Source of the DNA: Cochliopodium minus
Taxonomy: Eukaryota > Discosea > Himatismenida > Cochliopodiidae
NCBI GenBank assembly: GCA_024220525.1
Contig: JAMYWO010000101.1
Span: 66,474-100,774 of the forward strand
DNA length: 34,301 nt
Direction of reading: 5' to 3'
A program made the position numbers and the translations under genes. This document shows positions 1 to 10,878 of the stretch, piece by piece (within the stretch, counting starts at the first letter, position 1; every line of letters begins with the position of its first letter). The notes under the pieces are model-generated. The model was not told the DNA's origin, searched no databases, and was given only the letters and a program-made list of their open reading frames with translations.

Positions 1-607
1 GAATTGAAATATTGGCGAAGGATCAAGATATTTAGGATTCAAAAGTTGTTGAGTGATTAAAAATCTGAGTATTTTCACAATAAAATAAAAATTATAAAAA
101 TTTAATCAAAAGAGATATCCTTCTATCATCCGATCATAATATGAGATTATGTACAATTTGGTATCAATAAAAATGATCATTTTTCTTTTTTTTTTACCTT
201 AAAATTTGGATACCATCCTCACCATTTATCAAGATAAGAGAATCAGTCATATCCAAGATTAATCCACTCAACACTGATGATGGATTCTTAGGATCTTGTG
301 CCCTGAAATCTTCCCTACAAAAATGCAGTGGCTTTTTCTCTTCAAAGCATTTCATCACAAATGCATGCATCTGCATTTGAACATCTTGCTGTTGTTTAAA
401 TAATTCGCTCATCCCTAATGATTCATACTCTTTATCTGTCGAATAAAATTCCTTTCTAAATTTAACGGCGGAAAATTTATTTTTGTTGGAATGATTTATT
501 TTGAAGAAGGATATTCCTTTGTTTTTGGGGAAGATGGAGGATGAATAATATGATTTGGACAGTGATTTAATTTTTTTTGAATATTTGTTTATTTTGGATA
601 TGAACAT
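1..607 (-). CDS. Unrecognised protein with presequence-like N terminus (partial)
   Basis: Two exons: 607..198, then 64..1 running off the window edge. The donor at 197 reads AG|GTAAAA and the acceptor is CTCAG at 66-65. Joining them keeps the frame (AG+A = Arg) and exon 2 stays open to the edge. The ATG at 607 follows a run of nine A. The first ~50 residues are rich in Lys, Ser, Asn and aromatics with almost no acid, like a mitochondrial targeting sequence. The following segment (residues ~60-137) is a mixed-charge, soluble-looking domain with a Cys-Arg-Glu-Asp-Phe stretch and a hydrophobic strand (GLILDMTDSLILINGEDG). I do not recognise the family. Mitochondrial location is inferred from composition only. 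Confidence 0.6.
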
Positions 608-913
608 TTTTTTTTAATATTTGAAGATCAGAATAATTAAAAGTTGCAATAACACAATATTGAAATAAAAGCTATATGATATTAATTATTTAAAAAGAGG
701 ATTGGATCATTTATTTTTTGATTAAAACAAAAAATTATTAAATTTTCAACAACAAAACTTTTTGAAATTGCATCAAATAAATGAATTATAAACCCAATAA
801 AGCTGTATATATATTGAAAAATTTTTTTATTTATTGAAAATATTTCAAGAAAATTATATATCAAAAGTATTTTATAAGGGGAAGCATTTTAAAAAATATA
901 ATAAGAAGGTTAT
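608..913. other. Intergenic spacer
   Basis: A/T-rich spacer between two minus-strand genes. A 60-codon open frame on the minus strand (682-864) is low-complexity Ile/Phe/Asn with no recognisable motif, so I treat this stretch as non-coding. It should hold the promoter of the leftmost gene and the 3' end of the HMG gene. Confidence 0.5.
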
Positions 914-1261
914 TTAATCATCTTCCTCTTCCTCATCACCACCATCTTCTTCATCTACCTTCTTGCTATCATATTCCTCCTTCTCTCTTTTATATCTCTC
1001 CTTATCCTCTGCTGCTTTCTCGAGATATGGCTTCTTCTCTTCCTCATCGAGCTCCTTCCAATTAGCACTGACCTTTTTGGTGATATCTCCAAATTTGAGA
1101 CTTGGATCTTCCTCCTTTATGATGGGTCTTTGTTCCATGGAATAGAACATGTATCCAGAGAGCGCTCTCTTTGGTGCATTTGGATCTTTTTTCTTCTTGG
1201 TTGTTTTTTTCTTTGGCTTTTCTCCTTCAGATGAATCCTCTTCTTTTTTTTTTCTTGGCAT
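914..1261 (-). CDS. HMG-box chromatin protein, Nhp6/HMGB-like
   Basis: Single-exon gene for 115 residues. Residues 1-25 are a Lys-rich basic arm (MPRKKKEEDSSEGEKPKKK). A single HMG box spans about residues 26-96, opening with DPNAPKRALSGYMFYS and including the helix 2-3 core ANWKELDEEEKKPYLEKAAE. The last ~15 residues are almost all Asp/Glu. A basic arm plus one box resembles yeast Nhp6, and the acidic tail resembles animal HMGB. Such proteins bind and bend DNA without sequence specificity and loosen nucleosomes. The start is fixed by the basic arm and an A-tract just upstream. I see no intron, unusual in this window. The family call is firm; the exact orthologue is not. Confidence 0.95.
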   Translation of the reverse strand: MPRKKKEEDSSEGEKPKKKTTKKKKDPNAPKRALSGYMFYSMEQRPIIKEEDPSLKFGDITKKVSANWKELDEEEKKPYLEKAAEDKERYKREKEEYDSKKVDEEDGGDEEEEDD

Positions 1262-1807
1262 TTTTTATCTTTCTTTATTAGAAATTAGATTTCCCTTTAC
1301 TTTTTTTTTTTAATTTTATTATTTATTTGATATTATTTATAAATTTTTTATTGTTTGCGTTATTTTTTCTTTGTAACGATAATTTTTTTCCTTGAACATA
1401 TTAACAACCAAAAAATAATTAATTTCAGTTAGGTTCAAATCAATTTTGAGAAATAAATGAGTTGGGGGAGAAAAAATAAATATTGCAAAATTTATTTTCT
1501 TTTTTATTTTAGCAAAAATTAATTCCATTGTCCAATTATCAAATCCATTCCGTAATATCCAATATTCATAGATTGAAGATCTAAATAAGGATATTAGAAT
1601 TTGTTTTACAGGGAATTATAAAGATAAGAAAAAAAANAAAAATAAAAAAATAAAAAAATAAAAAAATAAAAAAATAAAAAAATAAAAAAATAAAAAAAAT
1701 AAAAAAAATAAAAATTATCAGTAAATTAATGTAAAATTAAAAGAAAAAAAATAAAAATAAAAAAAAAAATTATAACGATAATAAGTTAATAAAAAATATA
1801 AAAGATA
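1262..1807. other. Intergenic spacer with A/T repeats and one ambiguous base
   Basis: Stretch of 546 bases between the HMG start and the 3' end of the TPR gene. Its left half carries the HMG upstream region. A 63-codon minus-strand frame at 1337-1528 is low-complexity and unsupported. The right half is A-rich tandem repeat with a single N at 1637, so length and sequence here may be unreliable. Confidence 0.6.
1629..1712. repeat. (AAAAAAT)n low-complexity tandem repeat
   Basis: Consecutive 7-base units of six A and one T, with some longer A runs, directly follow the only N in the window (1637). This is microsatellite-like sequence typical of the spacers here and prone to length error. Confidence 0.85.
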
Positions 1808-2829
1808 TTACTTTAATACATCCTCTTCATCAATTTTCAATGGGGGAGATTTTTGTTTCAAGTGATATAAAACAAAATCATAAGTATTCCAAAAACGATC
1901 GGAAATATCAGAGTTGGAAAAACTCCACAATGTTGACTTTTTGTTTTTGTCAAAGTACAACATCCTTTTTGCTTTCAACAGACAATAGAACGAAATTTCA
2001 AATTTCATTTTTTTATTGGCATATTTCTCTGCTAGAAGTACCATTGCTGAAACATCTTTAGGGTTGTTTTGCAAACAGCTTTCCAGATTTTCGAACGCTT
2101 CTTCATCTCTTTCTAAAAAAATCAAACAGTTTGCTTTCAGATAATATTTTGTAGATATTGTGTTCATATTTTTAATCATTGGCATCTTTTTTTTTTTGAA
2201 TATTTTTTAATTTTACTTGTTTTATTAATTTTTCTTATTTTTTATTTTCAAATTTTTTTAAAATTTAAATTATTTTCATTTTCATTTACTTTATAAATTA
2301 TTTTGTGTTCATTTTATTGATTTTTTGTTTTAAAAATTTTTTTTTTATGTTTTCATAATTTTTTTTTTTTTACTAATTTGTCCAAACTCTCTAATGCCAA
2401 ATCATACTGCTTAATTTCGATATAAGAACGCACTAATGTCTCAAGCACATCTTCAATGTTTCTATTCTTCCTCGCAGAGTTTTTTTCCTTACCCAATTTT
2501 TCAAGCATCTCATTACAAAGCTCCACACATTGCTCATAGTTTTTTTTGAAATAATGAAAAGTCAAAATAGATCTTTGTTCTTTTAATTTTTTCTTTTCTT
2601 CTTGCAAAAACCACTTTATTTAAATTTTATTTCAATTTATTCAATTTATTTCAATTTATTTCAATTTATTTCAATTTTTTTTAATTACATTTTTTTCTTT
2701 GATATTGATTGGATCTTTGGGAACTATTTTCAATAATTGTTCTCTTGTCAATTTATTTGTATCTTCATCACTTTCCTCTTGTTCAAAATTCCCCAAAAAA
2801 TTATCTTCTTCAAAATTATCTTCTTCCAT
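1808..2829 (-). CDS. Small TPR-like protein, possibly C8orf76-like
   Basis: Three exons: 2829..2689, 2613..2374 and 2185..1808, both introns in phase 0, giving 252 residues with the frame kept and a TAA stop. Residues 1-47 are acidic (MEEDNFEEDNF). From residue 48 the order is a Trp-Phe pair, charged helices, a KKNYEQCVELCNEML helix, then paired helices typical of tetratricopeptide repeats (SYIEIKQYDLALESLDKL; CLIFLERDEEAFENLESCL; VLLAEKYA). From memory, the Trp-Phe start followed by TPR-like helices is reminiscent of the little-studied human TPR protein C8orf76, but this is a weak match. The TPR fold is likely; a scaffolding role is only inferred. It is divergent from the REI1 homologue. Confidence 0.75.
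2631..2677. repeat. Decamer tandem repeat in TPR gene intron 1
   Basis: Five near-perfect copies of a 10-base unit (TCAATTTATT on the plus strand) lie inside the first intron of the TPR gene. Confidence 0.8.
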
Positions 2830-3009
2830 TTTACACACAACGGGAATATATATTTATAATGGGATTTTAAAAAGGGAATAGATTGAGTTATTATGAGGTG
2901 TTGATTGGCAAAATTAAAAATTGAAACAAAAACTCAATATTTTTTTATTTTCTCAAAATTTTCTTCAACAAAATAAAAAAAAAATTGGCTTTTGACAAGT
3001 ACTAAAGCA
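2830..3009. promoter_or_regulatory. Short divergent intergenic region (TPR / REI1)
   Basis: About 180 bases separate the ATG of the minus-strand TPR gene (2829) from the ATG of the plus-strand REI1 homologue (3010), so both promoters must lie here. No specific box is recognisable. There is a TATATATTTATAAT stretch near 2850 and an A-tract near 2970. Confidence 0.4.
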
Positions 3010-5363
3010 ATGAACGAAGAGATTATTTGTAATACATGTAGAGTTGTCTTCAAGGATAATGAAGAACATAGAATCCATTTCAAATCACAATTGCACACCT
3101 TCAATTTGAAGAGAAAGGTGGCAAATCTTGCTCCTGTCACCAAAGAACAATTTGAGAAGAAGATGGAGCAGATGAAAAGTCAAGGCGAAAATAATAAGAA
3201 ATATGAAGGAAAATGTAAGGAATGTAAGAAATATTTCTCATCTAAGAACACATATGAGACCCATTTGATCTCCAAGGCTCATATCAAGAATGTAGAAGCC
3301 AAAAATAAAATCAAGAATGAAAAGAAGAAGAATATTGAGGCTGAGGAGAAAGGGAATGAAAATGTGAGTGATGAGAATAAAGAAAATGAAAATAAACAAG
3401 ATAATGATAAAGGTATTAAAAAAAAATCTTTATTTTTAGAATTAAACTTTAAAGGGAGAATTAATTTCAAAAATTGAAAGTATAACTAAATCTAATCTAT
3501 ATTTAAGTTTAATTTATTCATATATATATTCGATTTCTTTCTTTTTTTCCATTTTATTTCCTCTTTAAATTTTCCCAATCAAAAATATTTTGTTTTTGAG
3601 ATCATTTCAATTCTAAAAATATTTATTGAACCAAAAAAAATGAATAAAACAATTATAAAAATAAAATTTCTTTTGATTTTCTAATCAATGATAAAATTCA
3701 ACAACCCACAGTGAATAATAATTGAAACAAAAGATTTTTTTGTGAATAAAAATTAATTTATCAGTCAAAGGATTTTATTTTAAATCATATTTCTCTTTTA
3801 AAAATACTAGATTCAGTCTCAGAATCAACAGATTTTACAGAAGAAAAGAAAAAAACACCATTCCCAGAAATCTACACCAAAATTCTCGACATCAACGCCA
3901 TCATCAACACCAACATGCAAACCGAGAACGGAGAAGACATCCCTGAAGAAGAGAAGAAAGAGGTTGAAGAAAAGATTAGACATGCTTACAATTTTGGAAT
4001 GGAGGAGTGCATTTTTTGTAATTTGATTTCTACTAGTTTTTCTGCTAATGTAAAACACATGACAAAGGAACATGGTAAAAAAAAAATTATTTTTTTTTTT
4101 ATAATATTCAATTATTTTAAAATTCTGAATTTACTTTGTTCAAAATATTAACTTTAAAGAATTTTTTAAATATTTAATTTAAAATTTTTTAAATTATATT
4201 GAAAAAATGATTTTTTTTTTCACCTTTAATTTCATTTTTTAATAAAGTATTTTTATTATTTTTTTTTGATATTTTTCATTTTATTATTTATTCAAATCTG
4301 GGCCTTGATTCAACTTAATTTAATTTCTTTATCGAAAGATTTTTTATTTATTTTTATTTTTACTTTTAGGACTTTTCATTCCTGATTTGGAGTATTTGAT
4401 AGACTTAGAGGGAATGATCTTCTACTTGGGTAAAAAACTTTCCATCGCCAACTCTTGCTTTTGGTGCCTCAAACACTTTTCCACCTTGGAAGGTGCCCAA
4501 AGACATATGATCGACAAAACTCACTCTAAACTCCCTGATTTCGACGACGATGATGAATTTGATGAGTTTTATGATTTTTCTGATTCTTATAAAAAAGGTC
4601 AAAAAAAATTTTTTTTGATTTTTTATTAATTTTATTCATTTTTAAAATGTTTTTTTTATGTATTTACAAATTTTTATAACATTATTTGTAATTTACAATT
4701 TTTTTTAATTTGATTTTTTTAAAAATTTATATATCTTAAAAAATTGTTTTGTTTCTTTCTGATTTATATTTTGTTTTAATATTTATTAAAAATAATATTA
4801 TTTTTTTGATTCTTAGGAGAGGATATTGATGATGTTATCGAAAAAGCAAAGAACAGAATTCAAGTTTCCGAGGATGGACTTTTCATCTCCTTCAGTGACT
4901 CCAACAAAGTTGTTTCCCATAGATCCCTTACCAGATACCACAAACAAAAATTGGCTCCTCCTGAAACAAGAGACAGTGTTCTCATTAACAAAAGTATTTT
5001 TTTTTCAATCAAATTTTTTATTTTTTTATTTTTATTAAAATATTGAGATTTATAATAAAAAATAAAAAATTGACTCAGTAAATTAAATAAAATTAATAAA
5101 ATTATTTTTTAAAAATAAAAATAAAATTATTTTTTAAAAAAAATTTTTTTTAAACATATTCATTTCTTTATTTTTTTTTAGTGTTAAACAATTACAAAGT
5201 GTTGGGTTGGAAAACTTCTACTGTTATTTCAACCACAGAAAAGAAGGTTCAACTTAAACACAAGAAAAAGTATCTCAACCTCAGACAAAAGTGGTACATG
5301 GAGTTGGGTGTCAAGTGTAACAAGTTGCAGAAGCATTACAGAGATGAGCATGGTCTCTTGTAA
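3010..5363 (+). CDS. Cytosolic 60S maturation factor, REI1/ZNF622 family
   Basis: Five exons: 3010..3412, 3811..4074, 4370..4597, 4817..4993 and 5182..5363; all four introns are phase 1. The product is 417 residues, close to yeast Rei1 (393). It has four C2H2 zinc fingers: residues 7-29 (Cys7, Cys10, His23, His29), then CKECKKYFSS, CIFCNLISTSF and CFWCLKHFSTLEGAQRHM. The family signatures LKRKVANLAPVT, EHGLFIPDLEYLIDLEG and HRSLTRYHKQ are present, as is the C-terminal ELGVKCNKLQKHYRDEHG. In yeast, Rei1 acts late in cytoplasmic pre-60S maturation and helps recycle the export factor Arx1. I chose the ATG at 3010 because it lies just before the first finger. A complete, confident orthologue. Confidence 0.96.
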
Positions 5364-5577
5364 TATTTGAGCATGTTGTTATTGATAATTACACCATTAA
5401 AAAAATTAAAAAATTCACTGCTTTTTATTTTTCAAAAATTCGAAAGTAAAAAAATAAAATACTGAAAACTTAAAATATTTAAAGTAAAAAAATTCTTTTT
5501 ATTAAAAAAAAAAAGGTTTATTTTTCTTTTTTTTAATAAAATAAAAATAAAATTCTGAAAAAATAAAATAAAAAAAA

Positions 5578-8500
5578 ATGAATTCCAATTGTAATACAAC
5601 AAAGTCCACAATTTTTTATTGCAGTAAAAATATTCATTTTTTGATATTTTGAAAATTCATTCTATCTATAGATGATTCAAAACTGATGGGAATGGGGAAT
5701 AAGTAAATTTTTTTTTTTCTATAATATGATTTAAGTGAAATAAAATAATAAAACTCATTTATTTTAACTGATATACCTTATTTATAGTTCATATGGGCTT
5801 CTTGGATCGGATAATATCTCCACCCATTACATTCCAACTATTTTGATGGAGGATCCATTGATTCAACAAGTGAGCATGAGTGAACAACATTGTATGATAT
5901 TGAAAAGAAACGGAGATTTGATGGTATGTGGTAAACAAAATACAATTTTAGGAAAAATAACAAAAAATTATTTCTTCAATAATCATAATCCCTTTAAAAA
6001 AGGATGTTGATTTCACCATAAAATCATTTTTGAGTTGGATTTATCCATATCAAAAAAAAAAATCAAATAATTTTCTTAAGGTTTTATCACCCTTTTGTAA
6101 AAATAAATATTTTGGTTTTTACTTATTTAAATAAATGAAATTTAAATTAATTTAATTATATCTAAGTGTATCAAAATTAATTATAAGGTTGAAACAAAGG
6201 ATATTTCAAAAGTAAAAAATATTTTTACAATACAAGAAGAATTTTCGAATCAAAAAAATTCAAAACTTTTTTTTTCATTGTTATTAAAATATTTTTTCAA
6301 CAGGAGGAAATGAATATGGACAATTAGGTAAACAAAAAAAAATCATTTTTTTTTTATTCATTTTTTATTTTCATTTTTTAATTTATTTTTTTTGATTTTT
6401 TTATTTATTATTTTTATTTTTTATTTTTTTAAAATTTTTATTTCATTTATTATTTTTATTTTTTATTTTTTATTTTTTATATTTTATTTTTTATTTTATT
6501 TCAAATTTTTATTTTATTTTTTTAATATTTTACTTTTTTTTTTAAATTTACTTTATATTTATTTCAATTTATATTTTATGTTTCATTATATTTTTGATTT
6601 TATTTTTAAAATTAATATCATTTATTAATTATGGAAAAGGACTCGGTGACGAACCCAGAAAACACAAATTCGAATTGTTAATGAATGATAAAAATATACG
6701 GGCAATATTCACTGGACAATGGAGCTCTGCTTTATACAAAACAAATGGAGAGTTTTTAGTATGGGGAAGAAATGATTTCGGACAGATAGGTTTTCTAATT
6801 TAAAAAATTAAAAATTAAAAATTTAAAAACAAAATAAAATAAAATTTAAAATAATAAATTAAAAAAAAATGATAGTAAAATTGACTTAAACATTTTAAAA
6901 AAAATTAAAAAAAAAACTTCAAAATAATAAAAATAAATCATAAATTATTAACCTTTTTAAAAAAATAATAAAAAATAAAAAATAATTAAAAATAATTAAA
7001 AATAATTAAAAATAATTAAAAATAATATTTAGGACTTGGAAGTATTAAAAATGCGAACAAGCCTGTTTTGCTGATGAAAGACTCCACTATTAAATGTATT
7101 GCCCTTGGAGCTAACCACTCTCTTTTGCTCAAGGAAAATGGAGAGTTGTATGTATGGGGTGCTAATAAAAGGTAAAAAAAAATGAGAAAAATAAAATTGT
7201 TAAAAAAAATATTAAAAATCAAAAACACAATAAATGATTAATCAAAAAAATGTGAAAAATATTTAATAATAAATTATTATTAAAATAAAATGTAAAACCA
7301 TTTAAATTATAAAATAAAAAATAAAAAAGATAAAAATTTTAAAAATAAAATAAAAATAAAAATATGAAAAAAATGATTAAAATGAAAATAAAAATTATGA
7401 TCAAAAAATATTCAATAAATAAATAATTAATCAATTTAATTAATAAAAAATAATAAAAAAATTGTTAGTGGACAACTTGGCACAGGGAATGGGACTTTTT
7501 GTTACACACCCCACTTATTGATGAAAGATCACCTGATTAAGTGGGTTCATAGTGGAGGTGCAACTTCTTTCATTTACAAATGTAATGGTGATTTGCTAAG
7601 TTTTGGAAATAAGTGAGGAAATTTTAAAAAAAAAAATTTAAAATAAAAAAATAAATTTCGTAAATTAGTTCATATGGGTAAAAAATTTATATCAAATTTC
7701 TTTTTTAAATTTTATTTTTAAATTTTATTTTTAAATTTTATTTTTTATTTTTAAATTTATTATATTTTTATTTTAAATATATTTTTAAATTTCTATTATA
7801 ATTTTTATTTTATCAAAAATTTTAATTTATTTTTTATTTTGTAAATTTTTATTTAATTTTTTGTTATTAGACAATTGGGATTGGGAGATTCCATCAACAG
7901 AAACGAACCCACTTTGTTGATGAACGACAAGGATATTAAGTGTATGTCTTCTTCAAGGCACAACCTCTTGTACAAAACTACCGGAGAATTATTTTCATGG
8001 GGTTAAAAATAAAAAAATAAAATAAAAATAAAAATAAAAATGAAAATAAAAATGCAAATGAAAATAAAAATGAAAATGCAAATGAAATTTTTGTATAAAA
8101 TATTGAAATAAATAAATAAATAATAAATAAATTCAAAAATAAAGTATTGAAAAAAAATATTTTTTATTTAAAAATAAAATAAATAAAAAATAAAAATTAA
8201 ATCTCGAAATAAAAAAATTTTAAAAAATCAAAAACAAAAAACAATATTTTTTAGGATCAAATAGTACTGGACAATGTGGGCATAATTCTTTAGAAGATAT
8301 TTTGAAACCCACTTTGTTGATGACTGATCTGACCATAAAAGGTTTTGTTTGTGGAATCACCCATTCTGTATTGCTCAAAGAAAATGGAGATTTATATGGA
8401 TGGGGATCGTAAAAAAAATAATCTTTTATCATTTAAATTTTTTTATTTTTTTATTTTTTTATTTTTTAATTTTTTAATTTTTTAATTTTAATTTTTCATT

Positions 8501-8939
8501 TTCAATTTTTTTATTTATTTTTTAAAAAAAGAAATTATAATGGAGAATTGGGAAGTAAAAAACACCAAAATGAAACAATTCCTTTATTATTGCTTAATAA
8601 TCCTTCTATATCCTTTTTAATGGGAGAATGTCCTATCTTAAAGTGGTAAAAATAAAAAATTAAAATAATTTAAAAAATAATTAATAAAATTAATAAAATA
8701 ATTAAAATAATTAAAATAATTAAAATAATTAAAAAAATAATTAATTAAAATAATTAAAATAATTATTAAATTAATTAAAAATAAATTATGAAAGGTCCGA
8801 CAAAGATCATAATTCGTTTCCTTCGCGGTTTAGATCCTCTGTGTATATTTTTCTTTTGGCCCTCAAATTCTTTCGCAAGAAAACTTCTTTGAAAATCCCC
8901 AAATTTGTAGTATTTGAAATAATAAAATTTTCTATTTAA
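5578..8939 (+). CDS. RCC1-repeat (beta-propeller) protein, intact copy A
   Basis: Eleven exons: 5578..5623, 5672..5702, 5788..5930, 6304..6327, 6640..6789, 7033..7171, 7469..7612, 7871..8001, 8255..8408, 8532..8645 and 8795..8939. Joined, they give 406 residues with every junction in frame and a TAA stop. The protein is a series of about seven RCC1 repeats with the cores NSYGLLG, NEYGQLG, NDFGQIG, KSGQLG, KQLGLGDS, NSTGQCG and NYNGELG, each followed by P-x-LLM and a ...LLKENGELYVWG strand. A C-terminal tail of ~47 residues (from WSDKDHNSFPSRF) is not RCC1 repeat and recurs in copy B. RCC1 propellers serve in Ran exchange, ubiquitin ligases and other scaffolds; nothing here shows which. Nearly every intron cuts the same part of the repeat. 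Confidence 0.9.
6981..7026. repeat. (AATAATTAAA)n tandem repeat in RCC1 copy A intron
   Basis: About four and a half copies of a 10-base A/T unit lie directly upstream of the acceptor at 7031-7032. Similar AATT-rich repeats fill the intron at 8646-8794. Confidence 0.75.
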
Positions 8940-9173
8940 CTCATTTTTTTTAGTTATTAAAGTTTTATAAGATTCAAACTGAATTTCATTTTTATTTTGG
9001 TGGAATTTATCTGTTTTCAAAATTTTTCACTTCAATTAAAAATAAATAGTTTTGAAATAGGTTTAATCAAACTAGACATATTATTTGTTTTATTTAATAT
9101 TTAAAAGTATTTTTCTGATTTTATTATTTAACTCAAAATAAAATTGTTGAAAGAATAAAAGTTTGTTTTGTTT
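8940..9173. other. Spacer between RCC1 copy A and the RCC1 remnant
   Basis: A/T-rich sequence of 234 bases with no supportable gene. The antisense open frame at 8775-9020 is a shadow of the last exon of copy A. Confidence 0.5.
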
Positions 9174-9312
9174 AAGTTTTGGTCATCTCAATCTCATTTC
9201 TTTTTTTTAAAACCAATATGAAAATGTTTGTTTTTGATTAATTCTTGTTTTGAAAGATTTCCCAAACAATTTTGTTTTTTAATTCCCAAGCATCTCTTAT
9301 TTTCTTTGTTTT
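9174..9312 (+). pseudogene. Decayed 3' remnant of another RCC1 paralogue
   Basis: By eye, this stretch aligns at roughly three quarters identity over ~135 bases with the end of RCC1 copy B (about 10589-10725). Shared landmarks include GTCATCTCAATCTCA against GTCTCCTCAATCTCA, TTCTTGTTTTGAAAGATTTC against TTCTTGTTTTGAAACATTTC, and a Pro-Lys segment near the end. The plus-strand frame is interrupted several times, so it cannot encode the tail now. It is preceded by TTTAAG, which could be an old acceptor. It sits between copies A and B, as expected for a third member of a tandem group that has mostly eroded. Confidence 0.65.
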
Positions 9313-9368
9313 TCTTTCGCTTTAAATATAAATGAAAATCAAAATAAAAGAAATTAAATAAATAAAAA

Positions 9369-10743
9369 ATGGAAAAGATTAGCAAAGGATTTCATTCAGA
9401 CCATCTTTTGATTTATTGTTGTAAAAAAACATAAAATTTGATACTTATTTCTCCAATAAATAAAACCTAATTCTTTTTTTTTCAATCAAAAATATAAGTT
9501 TGAATAAATTTTCTTTTATTTGAAAAAGATAATGGAGATTTATTTGATTTGGAAGAAAGTAATCAATTTGGACAATTGGGAATAGGAAAAGATAACAAGG
9601 GAGCAAATCAACCAATTTTGTTGAGGAATGATGAAAAATTAAAATCAATTTGTTTGGGACAAAAATATTCACTGATTCTCAACAAAAATGGAGATTTATT
9701 TGGATTTGGAAGAAATAATTATGGGATTGGGATTAGGAAATGATGAGAATCTATTCGAAGCGGTATTGATAATGAACGATACATCTATCAAAAAGATTTC
9801 ATGTGGAGATAATTACACATTGATTTACAAAGAAAATGGAGAATTGTTTGTTTTTGGAGCCAATTTTTGTGGGCAATTAGGATTTGATTCAGGAAATGAA
9901 TCACAATACACTCCGAAATAATTGATGAAAGATAAAACAATCAAAATGATAAGTTTGGGAGGATCTCATTCGATGATTTACAAAGAAAATGGAGATGTTT
10001 TGGTGTTTGGTTGGAATCTTTTTGGACAACTTGGATTGGGAGATAATATTGACAGATTCTCTCCTACTTTTTTGCTAAACGATACTGAAGTTGAAGATAT
10101 TTGTTGTGGTATCAACCATAGTTTTTATTTGAAAAAATGGAGAAATATTTGTATTTGGGTTTAGGTAATTTTGAATTAATTTCCATTTTTTTCCTTTTTT
10201 TAAAAAAAAATAAAAAAAGCCTTGGAGATACACTTGGTGTAAATTCAAAAAATGATATTTTGAAACCAAAATTTTTGATGAAAGTAGAAAATACCAAACT
10301 AATCAGCACAGCATTTAACCATAGTTTTATTTTGAAAGAAAATGGAGTTGATTGGTTTTGGGATGAATAATTCTAAAAAAATAAGTTCTATTCTCGAAGA
10401 AGGAGTTGCGATATCTCCACAAATAATTGAAACTAACCAAAATATTCAATCTGTTATTTGCTTGTATGGTTCCACTTTTATTCATTACTATGATGGAAGA
10501 GTTATTCTCAATGGAATGTTTTATAAAGAAATTTCAAATGAATTGGTGATGAATAATCCTTCTGTTATGTTGATTGGTTCAGGTAATGCCAAAGTTTGGT
10601 CTCCTCAATCTCACAATCTCTTTTCCAAACCAACAAAACTATCTGTTTTTGAATTTTTTCTTGTTTTGAAACATTTCCAAAACAATTATGGTTTTAAATT
10701 TCCAAAGTATCTCCTTTATTTGATTGTTATTCTTTCTCTCTGA
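9369..10743 (+). pseudogene. RCC1-repeat gene copy B, broken by about four lesions
   Basis: The apparent ATG at 9369 starts mid-repeat (MEKISKGFHSDHLLIYC), so the 5' part may be missing. Introns are inferred at 9421..9528 and 10165..10219. Between them RCC1 repeats follow each other without introns: SNQFGQLGIGKDNKG, LGLGNDENLF, NFCGQLGFDSGN, NLFGQLGLGDN. The frame is broken by a one-base slip near 9720-9735, a TAA at 9919-9921 where other repeats have Leu (P-x-L-L-M), a one-base loss in the A-run near 10133, and a two-base loss near 10352. After that a clean frame runs to a TGA at 10741 and ends in the same tail as copy A (KVWSPQSHNLFSKP). It looks like a decaying duplicate. Read error could explain the indels but not the in-frame TAA. 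Confidence 0.8.
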
Positions 10744-10878
10744 AAAAAAAAACTATATTAATTTATATTTTAATTATTTAATTAACAAATAAAAAAATTA
10801 CTTTTCACAGAAACCAGATTGAGATAAAATTATAAGAATCCAAACCATATTTTCCATCTCTTTCATCCATATATTTAT

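Noticed and set aside
682-864. 60-codon minus-strand frame in the first spacer
   Set aside because: No motif, biased composition, no A-tract or splice context that would support a gene.
1337-1528. 63-codon minus-strand frame upstream of HMG
   Set aside because: Low-complexity and lies where the HMG promoter should be.
1629-1800. Regularly spaced A/T repeats that could suggest a CRISPR-like or centromeric array
   Set aside because: Units are simple 7-mers without spacers; plain microsatellite, as in many introns here.
6392-6628. 78-codon plus-strand frame rich in Phe, Ile, Tyr and Leu
   Set aside because: It lies inside an RCC1 copy A intron and is a translation of poly-T/A sequence, as are similar frames at 19828-20010, 23640-23880 and 24490-24700.
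9369-10743. Reading the in-frame TAA in RCC1 copy B (and the TGA at 10967) as a recoded genetic code
   Set aside because: TAA, TAG and TGA all end well-supported genes here (for example REI1 with TAA, RDD 3 with TAG), and copy B also has frame slips, so pseudogene decay is simpler.
9369-10743. Copy B as a clean processed retrocopy of copy A
   Set aside because: It keeps two introns, one at a position absent from copy A, and shows no poly-A end or target-site duplication.
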